From positions 3,534,001 to 3,598,000 of the forward strand of contig NZ_CP133777.1 of assembly GCF_034347385.1 (NCBI RefSeq): 64,000 nucleotides of DNA. The letters are read 5' to 3'. Below are positions 62,965 through 64,000 of the stretch, piece by piece. The translations under genes were made by a program, and so were the position numbers. How positions within the stretch are numbered: position 1 is the stretch's first letter; every line of letters starts with the position of its first letter. Under the pieces are notes generated by a model. That model ran no database searches, was not told the DNA's origin, and saw nothing but the letters and a program-made list of their open reading frames with translations. This DNA is from Actimicrobium sp. CCC2.4. Its GTDB lineage: Bacteria; Pseudomonadota; Gammaproteobacteria; Burkholderiales; Burkholderiaceae_D.

Positions 62965-64000
62965 TTATACGTCCGGCGTCGTCATCTGCCGTGGCTGCAC
63001 CCAACGCGCAAAATCTTCGGCACTGACATAGCCGAGTGCCATGGCAGCTTGCTTGAGGCTGCACCCGTCGCCATGCGCGCGCTTGGCAATCTGCGCCGCG
63101 CGATCATAGCCGATGTGCGGGGTCAGTGCGGTTACCAGCATCAATGAACGCGCCAGCAATTCGTCGATACGTGCGTCATTGGGCACGATACCCCGGACGC
63201 AATGGGCATCGAAACTGGCCATTCCGTCGGCCAGCAAGCGCACGCTTTGCAGGAAGGCGTGGGCGATCAACGGCTTGAAAACATTGAGCTCGAAGTTACC
63301 GGACGCCCCTCCCACCGTGATGGCGACATCATTGCCGAACACCTGGCAGCACAGCATCGTCAGGGCTTCGCACTGGGTCGGATTGACCTTGCCCGGCATG
63401 ATGGAACTGCCCGGCTCGTTGGCCGGGATGCTGATTTCACCAAGACCGGAGCGCGGGCCGGAGGCCAGCCAGCGCACGTCGTTGGCAATTTTCATGAGAG
63501 CAGTGGCGAGGGTCTTGAGCGCGCCATGCGCAGCGACCATCGGTTCATGACCGGCCAGTGCGGCGAACTTGTTGACGGCGCTGGTATAAGGCAGGCCTTG
63601 GGAGCGCGCCAGTTCGACCGCCACCAGCTCGCCAAAACCGGCCGGCGCATTGAGCCCGGTACCGACTGCCGTGCCGCCTGCAGCCAGTGCCTGCAATCCG
63701 GCCAGCGACGACGCGATGGCCGATTCGGCAAACTCAAGTTGCGCTACATAACCCGAAAATTCCTGGCCCAGGGTCAATGGCGTGGCGTCCTGCAAATGGG
63801 TGCGACCGATCTTGACGATATCGCTGAAGCCGGTGGATTTCAGTTGCAAGGACTGGCGCAATGCCTGCAAGGCGGGGATCAGGTGCTGCGTGATCGCACC
63901 GCTGGCAGCGACATGCATCGCCGTCGGAAAAATATCATTGGACGACTGGCCCAGGTTGACTTCGTCATTCGGATGCAGCAGTCGCCCCGCCCCGCGTGGA
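62965..64000 (-). CDS. fumC: class II fumarate hydratase, 5' part missing
   Basis: The reverse frame is open from the window edge to TAA at 62965, about 345 residues of a roughly 460-residue enzyme. [46 protein letters not shown] and the signature [15 protein letters not shown] (catalytic Ser loop) identify the fumarase/aspartase superfamily, and [31 protein letters not shown] fits FumC. It interconverts fumarate and malate in the TCA cycle without an iron-sulfur cluster. The C-terminus ends with [15 protein letters not shown]. Confidence 0.95.
   Translation of the reverse strand, partial: PRGAGRLLHPNDEVNLGQSSNDIFPTAMHVAASGAITQHLIPALQALRQSLQLKSTGFSDIVKIGRTHLQDATPLTLGQEFSGYVAQLEFAESAIASSLAGLQALAAGGTAVGTGLNAPAGFGELVAVELARSQGLPYTSAVNKFAALAGHEPMVAAHGALKTLATALMKIANDVRWLASGPRSGLGEISIPANEPGSSIMPGKVNPTQCEALTMLCCQVFGNDVAITVGGASGNFELNVFKPLIAHAFLQSVRLLADGMASFDAHCVRGIVPNDARIDELLARSLMLVTALTPHIGYDRAAQIAKRAHGDGCSLKQAAMALGYVSAEDFARWVQPRQMTTPDV

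Overview
The window reads as chromosome of a betaproteobacterium of the Burkholderiales, most likely Oxalobacteraceae-like. This is inferred from the protein types and gene orders (ribD-ribE-ribBA-ribH-nusB, thiL-pgpA with pncC-pyrF nearby, dnaX-ybaB-recR, two minor-pilin/PilY1 operons, FeoA/FeoB, LemA/TPM). No rRNA, tRNA or CRISPR array was seen. The one RNA gene recognised is the small signal recognition particle RNA (ffs). Both window edges cut a gene: a PQQ-type sugar dehydrogenase on the left and class II fumarase on the right.

Layout. 1-8.8 kb holds secreted or envelope enzymes: sugar dehydrogenase with a small HTH protein, HAD hydrolase, an ExeM/NucH-type extracellular nuclease lipoprotein, a PEP-CTERM protein, a gamma-glutamyltransferase lipoprotein and an M48 peptidase. 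9.1-12.5 kb is a three-gene cassette closed by a strong terminator: a glycine/glutamine-rich protein of four near-identical repeats, a 95-residue protein resembling a free-standing subtilisin propeptide, and a subtilase whose own N-terminus resembles that small protein. This is the best candidate for an undescribed system. 12.5-17.7 kb is housekeeping (DUF2805, CHRD, CoA-transferase, recR, ybaB, dnaX; dnaX has an A9 slippery tract). 17.7-25.5 kb carries a Tat-exported protein of unknown function, an RND efflux pump with its adaptor, an H-NS-like protein and ffs. 25.6-33.9 kb has ubiD, a lytic transglycosylase, an aminotransferase and the riboflavin operon. A tnpB-only IS200/IS605 element with a nonsense codon in tnpB sits directly upstream of the ribD ribosome-binding site.

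35.1-40.2 kb and 55.4-62.1 kb are two separate type IV pilus minor-pilin operons, each with fimT, pilV, pilW, pilX, pilY1 and a pilE-like gene, but in different order and with very different PilY1 lengths. Between them lies thiL-pgpA, then about 7 kb of accessory genes (cache protein, winged-helix regulator, feoA and a frameshifted feoB, and an orphan type III secretion fragment sctI-J-K-L), then pncC, a haloacetate-dehalogenase-like hydrolase, pyrF, lemA with two TPM genes, and a regulatory trio of two response regulators and a Crp/Fnr protein. The right end has a histidine phosphatase and fumC.

Coordinates use the start codon judged best from ribosome-binding sites, overlaps and family start positions; alternatives are given where the choice is open. 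Gene functions rest on motif recognition by eye, without database searches.
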